Part shown: piece by piece, positions 1-5,571 of the stretch
How the letters are laid out: each line of letters opens with the position of its first letter
Position numbering within the stretch: the first letter of the stretch is position 1
DNA from: Candidatus Saccharimonadota bacterium
GTDB lineage: Bacteria; Patescibacteriota; Saccharimonadia; Saccharimonadales; JACDBH01
NCBI GenBank assembly: GCA_020428565.1
Contig: JAGQMT010000013.1
Coordinates: 1 to 8,010, forward strand
Length of the DNA: 8,010 bases
Direction of reading: 5' to 3'
Notes under the pieces: model-generated
Databases searched by the model: none
What the model was told of the DNA's origin: nothing
The model's input: only the letters and a program-made list of their open reading frames with translations
Program-made: the position numbers and the translations under genes

Positions 1-72
1 GACGCCGACGTTGGGTCGGGTGACCGAGTGGATGCGGTAGACACGGAAGTACTGTGTTGCGGTGCTGTTCAT
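1..72 (-). CDS. 5' end of unidentified GC-rich gene (partial, runs off left edge)
   Basis: On the minus strand an ATG at 72 opens a frame with no stop for 24 codons to the window edge. The protein begins MNSTATQYFRVYRIHSVTRP. A strong Shine-Dalgarno AAGGAG (79-84) sits 6 nt upstream. Almost every codon ends in C or is otherwise GC-rich (CGT GTC TAC CGC ATC CAC), unlike the AT-leaning genes to the right. This suggests a highly expressed gene or one of different origin. A near-consensus promoter and a long leader precede it, which supports a real gene. There is no signal peptide in the visible part. Too little is visible to name a family. The start site is well supported; the product is unknown. 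Confidence 0.6.
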   Translation of the reverse strand, partial: MNSTATQYFRVYRIHSVTRPNVGV

Positions 73-115
73 GGATTGCTCCTTTGGTGTGTGTCCGGGG
101 TGGACGTGGTTGGTC

Positions 116-165
116 ATGATGAACAATTAGCGCACGAAGCATATCATGCGCTGGTTGTTCACCAT
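116..165 (-). promoter_or_regulatory. Long imperfect inverted repeat in the leader of the left-edge gene
   Basis: Arms 116-134 and 147-165 are 19 nt each, separated by a 12-nt loop. In the minus-strand transcript 16 positions are Watson-Crick pairs, one is a G-U wobble and two adjacent positions are C/A mismatches. In a plus-strand transcript the same arms would give two wobbles and one mismatch. There is no following U-tract, so it is not a standard terminator for either strand. It lies inside the roughly 174-nt leader, 44 nt from the start codon. A cis-acting RNA element or an operator are both possible; the role is inferred. Confidence 0.5.
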
Positions 166-252
166 AATCTCACCAGAGGAGTAAATAACAGAGAACTTAT
201 TAAAGTACCTCGGAAATGGTGATTTTTTAACCCACCTCAACGAAGTACATCT

Positions 253-281
253 ATTTTAGCACAAGCACGTAATTTTGTCAA
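253..281 (-). promoter_or_regulatory. Sigma70-type promoter for the left-edge minus-strand gene
   Basis: On the minus strand, TTGACA (276-281, exact -35 consensus) is followed by a 17-nt spacer and TAAAAT (253-258, 5 of 6 matches to the -10 consensus). Transcription would start near 246. That leaves about 174 nt of leader before the ATG at 72. The -35 box lies only about 5 bp outside the left end of the IS30 element, so the insertion sits immediately upstream of this promoter. Confidence 0.7.
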
Positions 282-286
282 TAGTC

Positions 287-314
287 TTCCTACATCCCAA
301 CCCCAATCTTGTCA
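287..314 (+). repeat. IS30 left terminal inverted repeat (IRL)
   Basis: The reverse complement of this segment matches 1557-1584 at 24 of 28 positions, including 14 consecutive matches at the inner end. It lies 93 nt before the transposase start codon. Confidence 0.75.
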
Positions 315-394
315 CTCTAGATCATAAAACAAACAAAAAGAGACACCTGTCCTGCTCCAGCGTGGTTAAATAGTTTTACTACAAACATTTAATC

Positions 395-400
395 AAGGAG
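395..400 (+). promoter_or_regulatory. Ribosome binding site of the IS30 transposase
   Basis: AAGGAG, 7 nt before the ATG at 408. It is a clear site and fixes the transposase start. The 93-nt stretch between the left inverted repeat and this start (315-407) shows no confident promoter. Confidence 0.75.
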
Positions 401-407
401 ATTTCAG

Positions 408-1559
408 ATGTCCCATAGTCATTTTACACTGTCAGATCGAATTCGTATTCAAACTGGCCTAGAAGATGGCCTGACTCGTCAGGCCATCGCCGACCACGTC
501 GGCAGTTCCCGTAATGCTATTAACAGTGAGATAGATCGTAACTCAGTAGTACTGGAGATTGTTAAGACCACCAGGGTCAACAAGCCACGTATCCTGTCAC
601 TTGATCTACGGACACGTCGTGGCAAGGGTGAAGTCCCTGACAAGGAAGCAGCTCGTAAACGCTACCAGCAACGCTTAGTTCGCTGGGAACGGGGTCAGCC
701 AGTCTACGACGCTGACATAGCCCAAGCCCTGTATCTTGCACGCCGTAGTGATGCCAGTCAGGGTAATCGCAAGCTAGTCGACGGCAATGAGCTAGCCCGG
801 CTCTTGACTGAGCGTTTGACGAGCAAGGCACGAGATTCCCCAGAGCAGCTTGCCAACAATCTTAAGAAGGAAGGTGTCTCAGTTTGTGCTCAAACTATTT
901 ACAACTGGATTCACACCAGTAGCAACCGTAAGATGCTCATCAAGGGGTTGCGACGGCGAGGCCGTCGCTACCGCTACTCAACAGCTACGAAGCAGGCCTG
1001 GAACAAAACAAGGGAGAAGCGTAGTATCCATGACCGCCCAGCTGTCATTGAAGAGCTTATTCGCTATGGTGACCTAGAGGGCGATACTATCTTTGGTAAA
1101 GATAGTAGAGACCGACTACTGACACATGTTGACCGTGCAACAGGAGTAGTGTCACTGTCTCTTGTGAAGGGCTATGATTCACACAAGATCTACCAACAAA
1201 CACTGAAGGATGTCTTCAGAGTGTTTGGTGCGGATACCCGCACCATTACCTACGACAATGGCTCAGAGTTCGCTGCCTGGAAGATGACCGAACAGACCCT
1301 ACAGGCGGGCGCAAAGGATAAGCGAGTCAAGGCAAAGATCTACTTTGCTGATCCCTACCGTTCTAGCCAACGAGGACGTAATGAAAACATCAATGGATTA
1401 GTCAGAGACTACTTCCCTAAAGGAACGGATTTCAAGTTGCTAACGCAACAAGAAATCCGTGAAGTTGAAACAATACTTAACAACCGCTCACGAAAACGCT
1501 ATGATTGGAGGAGCCCGCTTGAGCAGCGAGAGATGGTTTTAGAAGGTTCTAGAGAATGA
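408..1559 (+). CDS. IS30-family transposase (DDE, complete)
   Basis: This 383-residue DNA transposase catalyses cut-and-join movement of the surrounding IS. An N-terminal HTH (about residues 7-45, ending in the IS30-type NAINSEIDRN) should bind the terminal repeats. A second HTH-like stretch carries TIYNWIH (163-169). The catalytic rve core has D226 in DLEGDTIFG, D283 in TYDNGSEF and E326 in RGRNENINGLVRDYFPKGTD, all classic IS30 signatures. The length is normal to slightly long for the family. The distance D283 to E326 leaves 42 residues between them, against the usual 33, because of an extra Lys-rich stretch (about 299-310). The start is supported by AAGGAG at 395-400, 7 nt upstream. The stop overlaps the right inverted repeat. 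It appears intact and potentially active. Confidence 0.96.
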   Translation: MSHSHFTLSDRIRIQTGLEDGLTRQAIADHVGSSRNAINSEIDRNSVVLEIVKTTRVNKPRILSLDLRTRRGKGEVPDKEAARKRYQQRLVRWERGQPVYDADIAQALYLARRSDASQGNRKLVDGNELARLLTERLTSKARDSPEQLANNLKKEGVSVCAQTIYNWIHTSSNRKMLIKGLRRRGRRYRYSTATKQAWNKTREKRSIHDRPAVIEELIRYGDLEGDTIFGKDSRDRLLTHVDRATGVVSLSLVKGYDSHKIYQQTLKDVFRVFGADTRTITYDNGSEFAAWKMTEQTLQAGAKDKRVKAKIYFADPYRSSQRGRNENINGLVRDYFPKGTDFKLLTQQEIREVETILNNRSRKRYDWRSPLEQREMVLEGSRE

Positions 1560-1584
1560 CAAGATTGGGGATGGAATTCAGGAA
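1557..1584 (+). repeat. IS30 right terminal inverted repeat (IRR)
   Basis: The segment begins with TGACAAGATTGGGGATGG, the reverse complement of the left repeat apart from scattered mismatches. Its first three bases are the TGA stop of the transposase. Confidence 0.75.
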
Positions 1585-1640
1585 AATGGTGTTTTTGAGA
1601 TAATAAGAATAGAGGTATCGCCGAAAATAAAGGATTTGAG

Positions 1641-1874
1641 ATGGAAATAAGAAAAGCTACTGGTAGACCACCTAAAGTAACATACACAACCATGCTGAGG
1701 CTTATTGACTCGATAGAGCATAATTCTACGATTGTTGAAGCGTGTCGCTGGAGTGGTATTAGCACTACCACTTTCTTTTACTATATGAGGAACAATGAAG
1801 TGTTTGCAGAAAAGATGGAAGCCGCAAAAGCTAACCAGAACAAAGTTGTATTTAGTTTCTTTACAATTCCCTAG
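1641..1874 (+). CDS. Small HTH protein, terminase-small-subunit-like, possibly truncated
   Basis: This is a 77-residue protein. A basic N-terminus with GRPP (8-11) is followed by a homeodomain-like helix-turn-helix at about 17-52, in the pattern ...IVEACRWSGISTTTFFYYMR. The same order (GRPxK, a helical stretch, AxxxGISxxTFYxWL, then acidic and Glu/Ala-rich helices) is typical of phage terminase small subunits and related transposase-type HTH proteins, which bind DNA. Those are usually 130-180 residues, so this looks like only the DNA-binding half, ending in an atypical VVFSFFTIP. AAGGA-type bases (1629-1634) lie 6 nt before the ATG. It stands alone, 56 bp from the IS30 right end, with no other phage gene nearby. 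It could be a prophage remnant or an orphan regulator. Confidence 0.55.
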   Translation: MEIRKATGRPPKVTYTTMLRLIDSIEHNSTIVEACRWSGISTTTFFYYMRNNEVFAEKMEAAKANQNKVVFSFFTIP

Positions 1875-1896
1875 AAAACCTCACGTTTTTGCTAGG
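1870..1896 (+). terminator. Stem-loop at the stop codon of the HTH gene, possible weak terminator
   Basis: CCTAG then AAAAC (1870-1879), a 5-nt loop, GTTTT (1885-1889), a 2-nt bulge and CTAGG (1892-1896) form a 10-bp stem with one bulge. The 5' arm contains the TAG stop codon. Only ATTT follows, so the U-tract is poor and a transcription-terminating role is uncertain. Confidence 0.3.
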
Positions 1897-2135
1897 ATTT
1901 CGCAGATTTAAGAGTACAGAAAGTGTCACAGTTGTACGAGTAAATGGCGTTAGAGGGTGTAAAGTCTGGAAAAAAATTCGGGAATGGTTGTTGAGCAATT
2001 CCAAAGTGCAAAACATGAAAGAGACCCCCAACCAAAACATGCTCTGTGACGCATTTTGAGAGCCTTGGACAAGCGTTAGGGTTTATGTTGAGATATTGTG
2101 TGGCTAATGCTGTTTATTCCTGTTATTATTAGGGT
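1897..2135 (+). other. Intergenic stretch with no supported gene
   Basis: I see no convincing coding frame on either strand, no tRNA and no strong repeat. Near its right end, TTGAGA (2088-2093) and TTTATT (2113-2118) are a weak promoter-like pair with a 19-nt spacer. TATTAT (2124-2129) lies so close to the next ATG that a leaderless transcript is conceivable. None of these is strong enough to annotate as a promoter. Confidence 0.4.
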
Positions 2136-2702
2136 ATGAAAAATGCAATTTTATTACATGGTAAGCCAGGAAAAGAAGAGTATTATGATCCTCAGTTTCC
2201 ATCTGCAAGTAATTATCACTGGTTTCCTTGGCTACAAAAGCAACTAATTGTAAATGACATAAAAGCAGATACGCCAGAAGTTCCACTGGCATACGACCCT
2301 CAATGGGAATTATGGGTTAAAGAAGTCGAACGTTATGAATTTACGCCAGAAACAATACTGGTTGGACATAGTTGCGGGGGTGGATTTTGGACTCGCTATT
2401 TAAGCGAACGAAAGGATTTAAGAGTTGGTAAGGTTGTTCTAGTGGCACCGTCATTGGGATATAGTGGTTGGGGCGATAAGTTCTTCGAGGACTTTACTAT
2501 GGATACCGAGTTGGTATCACGTACAGGTGGAATTACTATATTCAATTCTGATAATGACGATGAGGGTATACAAAGAGCTGTAAAAGAGATACGCCAAAAA
2601 ATACCTGGAATTGAGTATCGTGAGTTTCATCTTGGTCACTTCACAGCTAATGATATGCAGACTAGCGAATTTCCTGAACTGCTTGACGAATGCCTGAGGT
2701 AA
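2136..2702 (+). CDS. RBBP9/YdeN-family alpha/beta serine hydrolase
   Basis: This 188-residue cytosolic hydrolase is of normal length for the RBBP9/YdeN (DUF1749-like) branch of the alpha/beta-hydrolase fold. The oxyanion-side ILLHG is at 5-9. The nucleophile elbow GHSCGG holds Ser79 (77-82). The acid is probably Asp139 or Asp141 in FNSDNDDEG, and the catalytic His is H168 in FHLGHFT. There is no signal peptide or membrane segment. Members hydrolyse esters or small amides, but natural substrates are mostly unknown. The Shine-Dalgarno is poor (AGGG only 1 nt before the ATG), as often in this kind of genome. It is the first gene of a plus-strand set of three; its last codons overlap one possible start of the NUDIX gene. 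The fold assignment is firm, the substrate is not. Confidence 0.85.
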   Translation: MKNAILLHGKPGKEEYYDPQFPSASNYHWFPWLQKQLIVNDIKADTPEVPLAYDPQWELWVKEVERYEFTPETILVGHSCGGGFWTRYLSERKDLRVGKVVLVAPSLGYSGWGDKFFEDFTMDTELVSRTGGITIFNSDNDDEGIQRAVKEIRQKIPGIEYREFHLGHFTANDMQTSEFPELLDECLR

Positions 2703-2710
2703 TTGGACAG

Positions 2711-3229
2711 ATGAAAAATATACTCACAATCCGAGAACAAGATATTGTACCTGGCGCACCTGTTGTAGATGCTGGTAATTTTCGTACACGTGAGGCTGCT
2801 CGTGCCGTGGTCCCAGACGGTGCTGGCAAGGTTGCTCTGCTTCGGGTCGGACTATATGGCTATCATAAGCTACCTGGCGGTGGCATCGACGAGGGCGAAG
2901 ACGTACCTACTGCACTTGAACGTGAGCTACTAGAAGAAATCGGTTGTAAAGCCGAAGTTGCAGGTGAAGTTGGTGAGATTGTGGAGTACCGTGACCAATT
3001 CGAAATGGTACAGACATCTTTTTGTTTTATTGCTAATCAGGTAGGCGAAAAAGGGGAACCAGACTTCACCGAAAAAGAGTTGAGAGAGCAGTTCTCTATT
3101 GTGTGGGCTAATGATATTGACGAAGCAATAACACTACTTGAAAGTGATGAACCAACAAATTACGAGGGTAAGTTTATAAGGGTTCGTGACCTTGCATTAT
3201 TAAGAGCAGCTAAGGAGCTGGCAAAATGA
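2711..3229 (+). CDS. NUDIX hydrolase
   Basis: This 172-residue enzyme should cleave a nucleoside diphosphate linked to another moiety, using Mg2+ held by the Nudix box. The box is complete and canonical, G-x5-E-x7-REL-LEE-IG-C at residues 57-79, with LPGGGIDEGE at its front. Outside the box nothing fixes the substrate: NTP clean-up, ADP-ribose or a sugar nucleotide are all possible. I prefer the ATG at 2711, with GGA and GAGG just upstream. An in-frame ATG at 2690 would add seven residues and overlap the hydrolase gene by 13 nt, but has no ribosome binding site. The stop overlaps the next start as ATGA, implying translational coupling. The box region is more GC-rich than its neighbours. Confidence 0.92.
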   Translation: MKNILTIREQDIVPGAPVVDAGNFRTREAARAVVPDGAGKVALLRVGLYGYHKLPGGGIDEGEDVPTALERELLEEIGCKAEVAGEVGEIVEYRDQFEMVQTSFCFIANQVGEKGEPDFTEKELREQFSIVWANDIDEAITLLESDEPTNYEGKFIRVRDLALLRAAKELAK

Positions 3230-3849
3230 GTAGTTTACCTTGCGACATAGTTCTGCTTCCATCTTTAGAATTAGAGAATAAGGTAATTGAAGCAAGCAAA
3301 GCAACCAATAAATACGACAGTTTCTTTACTCTAGAAATTGGTAGATTCTACCCTCACATGTCCATTTATATGTTTCAGCTTAATGATAGCGATATACCAA
3401 AGGTTGAAGAAGTGCTTACGAAGATTGCAAAAGATACGGGAGCGATAAATGCAACAGCAACAACATACAGTCTTGGCACGGGATTCGGTGTCGGCTATGT
3501 CGATCCCGAATACAAAGTGACCGAAGAACTCAGCAATTTACAGGACAATGTAGTTGAAGTAGTCAATCCAATTCGAGCAGGAATGAGAGAAAGTGATGTG
3601 CGAAAAATGCAAGACGCTCAAGGATTAAAGCTAGAGAATCTTCAAAAGTATGGCTATCCAGCTATCGGCGACTTATTTAGACCACACATAACGCTAACTC
3701 GATTAAAGGAGCACAACCCTAAGGTCCTAGAGCTATTACCACAAGATGCCAGTACCTTTAGCGGTGAGTTCGATAGACTTGGGCTTTTTGAAATGGGCGA
3801 AAACGGCACTTGCATACGCAAAATAGCTGAATTCCCACTCACAAAATAA
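3226..3849 (+). CDS. 2H phosphoesterase / 2'-5' RNA ligase-like protein
   Basis: This 207-residue protein carries the two His-containing motifs that define the 2H superfamily. They are H44-M-S46 in FYPHMSIYMF and H154-I-T156 in FRPHITLTRL, 110 residues apart. The paired motifs form one active site that opens 2',3'-cyclic phosphates or 2'-5' bonds in RNA, or cyclic ADP-ribose phosphates. The spacing is somewhat wider than in the short LigT/ThpR proteins, so a distinct subgroup is likely. It starts inside the NUDIX stop codon (ATGA, 4-nt overlap), so it is translationally coupled. Pairing with NUDIX fits nucleotide-phosphate or ADP-ribose processing, which is an inference. It is the last gene of the set and faces the DUF4238 gene convergently. 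Confidence 0.82.
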   Translation: MSSLPCDIVLLPSLELENKVIEASKATNKYDSFFTLEIGRFYPHMSIYMFQLNDSDIPKVEEVLTKIAKDTGAINATATTYSLGTGFGVGYVDPEYKVTEELSNLQDNVVEVVNPIRAGMRESDVRKMQDAQGLKLENLQKYGYPAIGDLFRPHITLTRLKEHNPKVLELLPQDASTFSGEFDRLGLFEMGENGTCIRKIAEFPLTK

Positions 3850-3880
3850 GAAAAAACCCAATGTGTCATAATATGCTTTT

Positions 3881-3955
3881 TAACAGGGTCGGCGAAAATA
3901 GCACTAGCACTTGACAAGCACTTTTGTCGTTAAATAAATGGTGCTACCCCTGTTA
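3881..3955. repeat. Compound inverted repeat between convergent genes
   Basis: TAACAGGG (3881-3888) pairs perfectly with CCCTGTTA (3948-3955). Inside it TAGCAC (3899-3904, repeated in tandem at 3905-3910) pairs with GTGCTA (3941-3946). Innermost, GACAA (3913-3917) pairs with TTGTC (3924-3928). Together they form a nested, bulged fold of 75 nt in the gap between the 2H gene and the DUF4238 gene. A further short stem CTACCC/GGGTAG (3944-3949/3956-3961) competes with the outer arm. It could serve as a bidirectional 3' structure or a folded recombination site. There is no T-run, so it is not a classic terminator. Confidence 0.4.
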
Positions 3956-3986
3956 GGGTAGGTAGTGCAATCAGTATTGTGCGACG

Positions 3987-4979
3987 CTAGTCGTACAGAC
4001 CGTTTTGTATTTCTGTTCTTTGATGTTCAGTGATTGAATTAACCAAGTTGAATCCATCAGGTATCTTTCTGAGCTGTCTTTGAACCAAAGCTTTATTGTG
4101 TCCAATTACAATATTGAATCTGGACATCACGGTAACACCGTTGATTTGTTGGACTCGTCGTTTTGTGGCTGTTTCGAAGCTAAAACCATTTGGTGCATCG
4201 CTATGTATGGCGAGACATGCGTTTTTGGATAAAGGAAAGAATCTGATTGCGTTTGGAGCTAAGTAGCCATGACCAACCATCCAGCCACTTCTCTCTTGTA
4301 GTAGGACGCTCACGGGGTTATCGGTTGTTATAAATGCAGTGCCTCTCGGTGCAAAATATATACGCCAGTGCATTTTTTCGAAAGCTCTAAATAACTCTTG
4401 CATTATTTCCATAGTATCTATGATCCAGTTTTCTTTCGGTATAGTCCACTCTGTCTTGAATTTTGTACCGTCAATGATACCTTGAATATCTTCCTTAGTT
4501 GGAATTTTCTTAGGATCAGTGCCAGTCTGTTTCTTGACCTCCTCAAATACACGCTCTCTCTCAGCATCGTCATCTAATAGTTTTTGCCAGTATTTTTTGG
4601 ATTCTCTATCCCACATTTCTTTTGACATTGAACTATAAATCTCACGGTTAGCGGGAGTTCGCATAATCTGAAGAGCGATGTAGGCGGAAAATTCGCTTTT
4701 ATCTTCATAAGAGAGGTTCTGCTTTGCAAGAAGTTTATCCCTTACTTCACGGAATTTTGGTTCAGCGACAGTTGCGAATGTATCTTCCAAGTCATCTTTG
4801 TATTCGTTGTCATCCATAAGAAGCTTGTACAGATTATTCTGAGAACAGACATCCTCTATCAGTCTCTTGTTTACCTCGTCATCTTTAACACGAACATCAT
4901 GAAAGAACACACGATCCTCATCGTCATCAGTGGCAAAGCCTCTAAGGTACGTCTGTGGTACAAAGTGATGTTGTGGCAT
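3987..4979 (-). CDS. DUF4238 domain-containing protein
   Basis: This 330-residue protein spans the full usual length of DUF4238. The family's N-terminal signature is clear: QHHFVPQTYLRGFA at 3-16, with paired His4-His5. It is followed by the acidic linker LEDTFATVAEP (64-74), the helical ALQIMRTPANRE (102-113), then FITTDNPV (216-223) and FFPLSKNACLAI (247-258), where the family usually shows SDNPV and FPLS. There is no signal peptide or membrane segment, so it is probably cytosolic. The biochemical function is not established; members are scattered in accessory regions and sometimes suspected of defence roles. The start has only a weak purine stretch (GAGA). The broken gene at 5018-5456 lies 38 bp upstream on the same strand, so the two may share a transcript. 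The family call is firm, the function is unknown. Confidence 0.85.
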   Translation of the reverse strand: MPQHHFVPQTYLRGFATDDDEDRVFFHDVRVKDDEVNKRLIEDVCSQNNLYKLLMDDNEYKDDLEDTFATVAEPKFREVRDKLLAKQNLSYEDKSEFSAYIALQIMRTPANREIYSSMSKEMWDRESKKYWQKLLDDDAERERVFEEVKKQTGTDPKKIPTKEDIQGIIDGTKFKTEWTIPKENWIIDTMEIMQELFRAFEKMHWRIYFAPRGTAFITTDNPVSVLLQERSGWMVGHGYLAPNAIRFFPLSKNACLAIHSDAPNGFSFETATKRRVQQINGVTVMSRFNIVIGHNKALVQRQLRKIPDGFNLVNSITEHQRTEIQNGLYD

Positions 4980-5017
4980 GTCTCTATTATCTCACTTTAA
5001 TACCCCTGTTAATAGTA

Positions 5018-5456
5018 TTAGAACACAATCCTAAGTTCTGGGTTCAAATTCTTTAGTTTCGGAGCACAAGCCTGACGTAGCTCATCGAGAATACCAACAG
5101 CTTGGGAGTGGTCTTCAAATAAGCTGTTAAGTAGTTCGTGTAGGGTATGTTCGACCCGACCAAGAGAAATTTCTGTTAGATCCGTCATCAAATCGTATGG
5201 CGGATCTAATGTTATAACAGATACATAATCGTCACCAGCACGTAGGTTCGTAGCCATTTCGTTATATATTGCGTCTAGTTTCATTATGTCGTTGGTTTCC
5301 AGTAGGCCTACCAGATGTAAATTAACGAGTTCGTAAAGCTCTGATTCTGTTGGCAGGCTTATATTAAGCTCTTTTTTGTTGTCTTCAATGTTCTGGTGGA
5401 GCTACCTGTTTTTCTCGTTTCTGTCGTAGTTTTCGCTTCTTCTTTGCTTCTGTCAT
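5018..5456 (-). pseudogene. Unidentified small gene interrupted by one frameshift
   Basis: The continuous minus-strand frame 5018-5401 encodes 88 residues from an ATG at 5284, but it also stays open for 36 more protein-like codons before that ATG (ending ...LVGLLETNDI). These have no ATG, GTG or TTG start. Just upstream, an ATG at 5456 opens another frame. Its highly basic N-terminus (MTEAKKKRKLRQKREK) runs 23 codons to a TGA at 5385-5387. Skipping one base near 5390 joins the two into a protein of about 146 residues: a Lys/Arg-rich tail, then an acidic helical body. I do not recognise the family. A promoter and operator-like palindromes precede the upstream ATG. Either the gene is newly broken, the read has an indel error, or translation restarts at 5284. 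It is probably co-transcribed with the DUF4238 gene. Confidence 0.6.
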
Positions 5457-5480
5457 ATAACAATTCTTACCATTGTTATA
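5456..5480. promoter_or_regulatory. Operator-like inverted repeat over the minus-strand -10 and start codon
   Basis: TATAACAAT (5456-5464) and ATTGTTATA (5472-5480) are perfect 9-bp inverted arms with a 7-nt spacer. One arm contains the -10 box of the minus-strand promoter and the other touches the ATG at 5456. A related half-site ATTGTTA recurs at 5565-5571, directly before the start of the divergent HTH gene. Binding by that HTH protein is an inference. Confidence 0.5.
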
Positions 5481-5502
5481 CAAACGACTCGTTTGGTTTT
5501 AA
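5475..5502 (-). promoter_or_regulatory. Putative promoter of the minus-strand unknown gene / DUF4238 pair
   Basis: On the minus strand TTAAAA (5497-5502) is followed by a 16-nt spacer and TATAAC (5475-5480, 5 of 6 matches to the -10 consensus). The predicted transcription start is about 10 nt before the ATG at 5456. The -35 box is poor, as expected for a regulated promoter. The spacer is filled by a 15-bp palindrome (5481-5495). Confidence 0.4.
5481..5495. promoter_or_regulatory. Operator-like 15-bp palindrome in the promoter spacer
   Basis: CAAACGA-C-TCGTTTG is a perfect 7-bp inverted repeat around one central base. It abuts the neighbouring 25-bp inverted repeat and exactly occupies most of the spacer of the minus-strand promoter, the position where MerR-type regulators act. 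Confidence 0.45.
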
Positions 5503-5571
5503 CGGTGAATTTGGTCAAGTCATGGTAACTAGTCGTTCCAAAGGTTTGTACAGTATTGTAATATATTGTTA

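Larger units (their letters stand above)
287..1584 (+). mobile_element. IS30-family insertion sequence, complete
   Basis: The element is bounded by imperfect terminal inverted repeats at 287-314 and 1557-1584 (24 of 28 matches), with an inner 14-nt block, TGACAAGATTGGGG, identical in both. It contains one intact transposase gene. Total length is about 1.3 kb, and both the length and the roughly 26-28-bp repeats are usual for IS30. The exact outer ends are uncertain by a few bases. I could not identify a flanking target duplication, which IS30 members keep to 2-3 bp. The right repeat begins on the transposase stop codon. The left end abuts the promoter of the minus-strand gene at 253-281. Confidence 0.8.

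Noticed and set aside
28..222. Plus-strand reading frame of 64 codons at the left edge
   Set aside because: It runs antisense to a better-supported minus-strand start with a strong ribosome binding site, crosses the inverted repeat and promoter, and has no recognisable protein pattern.
577..1077. Frames inside the transposase gene (577-831 minus, 850-1077 plus)
   Set aside because: Shadows of the IS30 transposase, whose catalytic motifs lie in the main frame.
1499..1771. Minus-strand frame of 90 codons across the IS30 right end
   Set aside because: It overlaps the transposase C-terminus, the inverted repeat and the HTH gene antisense, with low-complexity Ser/Leu composition and no family signature.
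3850..3880. A-run, short palindrome CATAATATG and T-run as a terminator for the enzyme operon
   Set aside because: The stem has only 4 bp around one base and no GC content; not enough for an intrinsic terminator.
3654..3917. Minus-strand frame of 87 codons opposite the end of the 2H gene
   Set aside because: Antisense to the second HxT motif region of the 2H phosphoesterase and spans the intergenic repeat; no supporting start signal.
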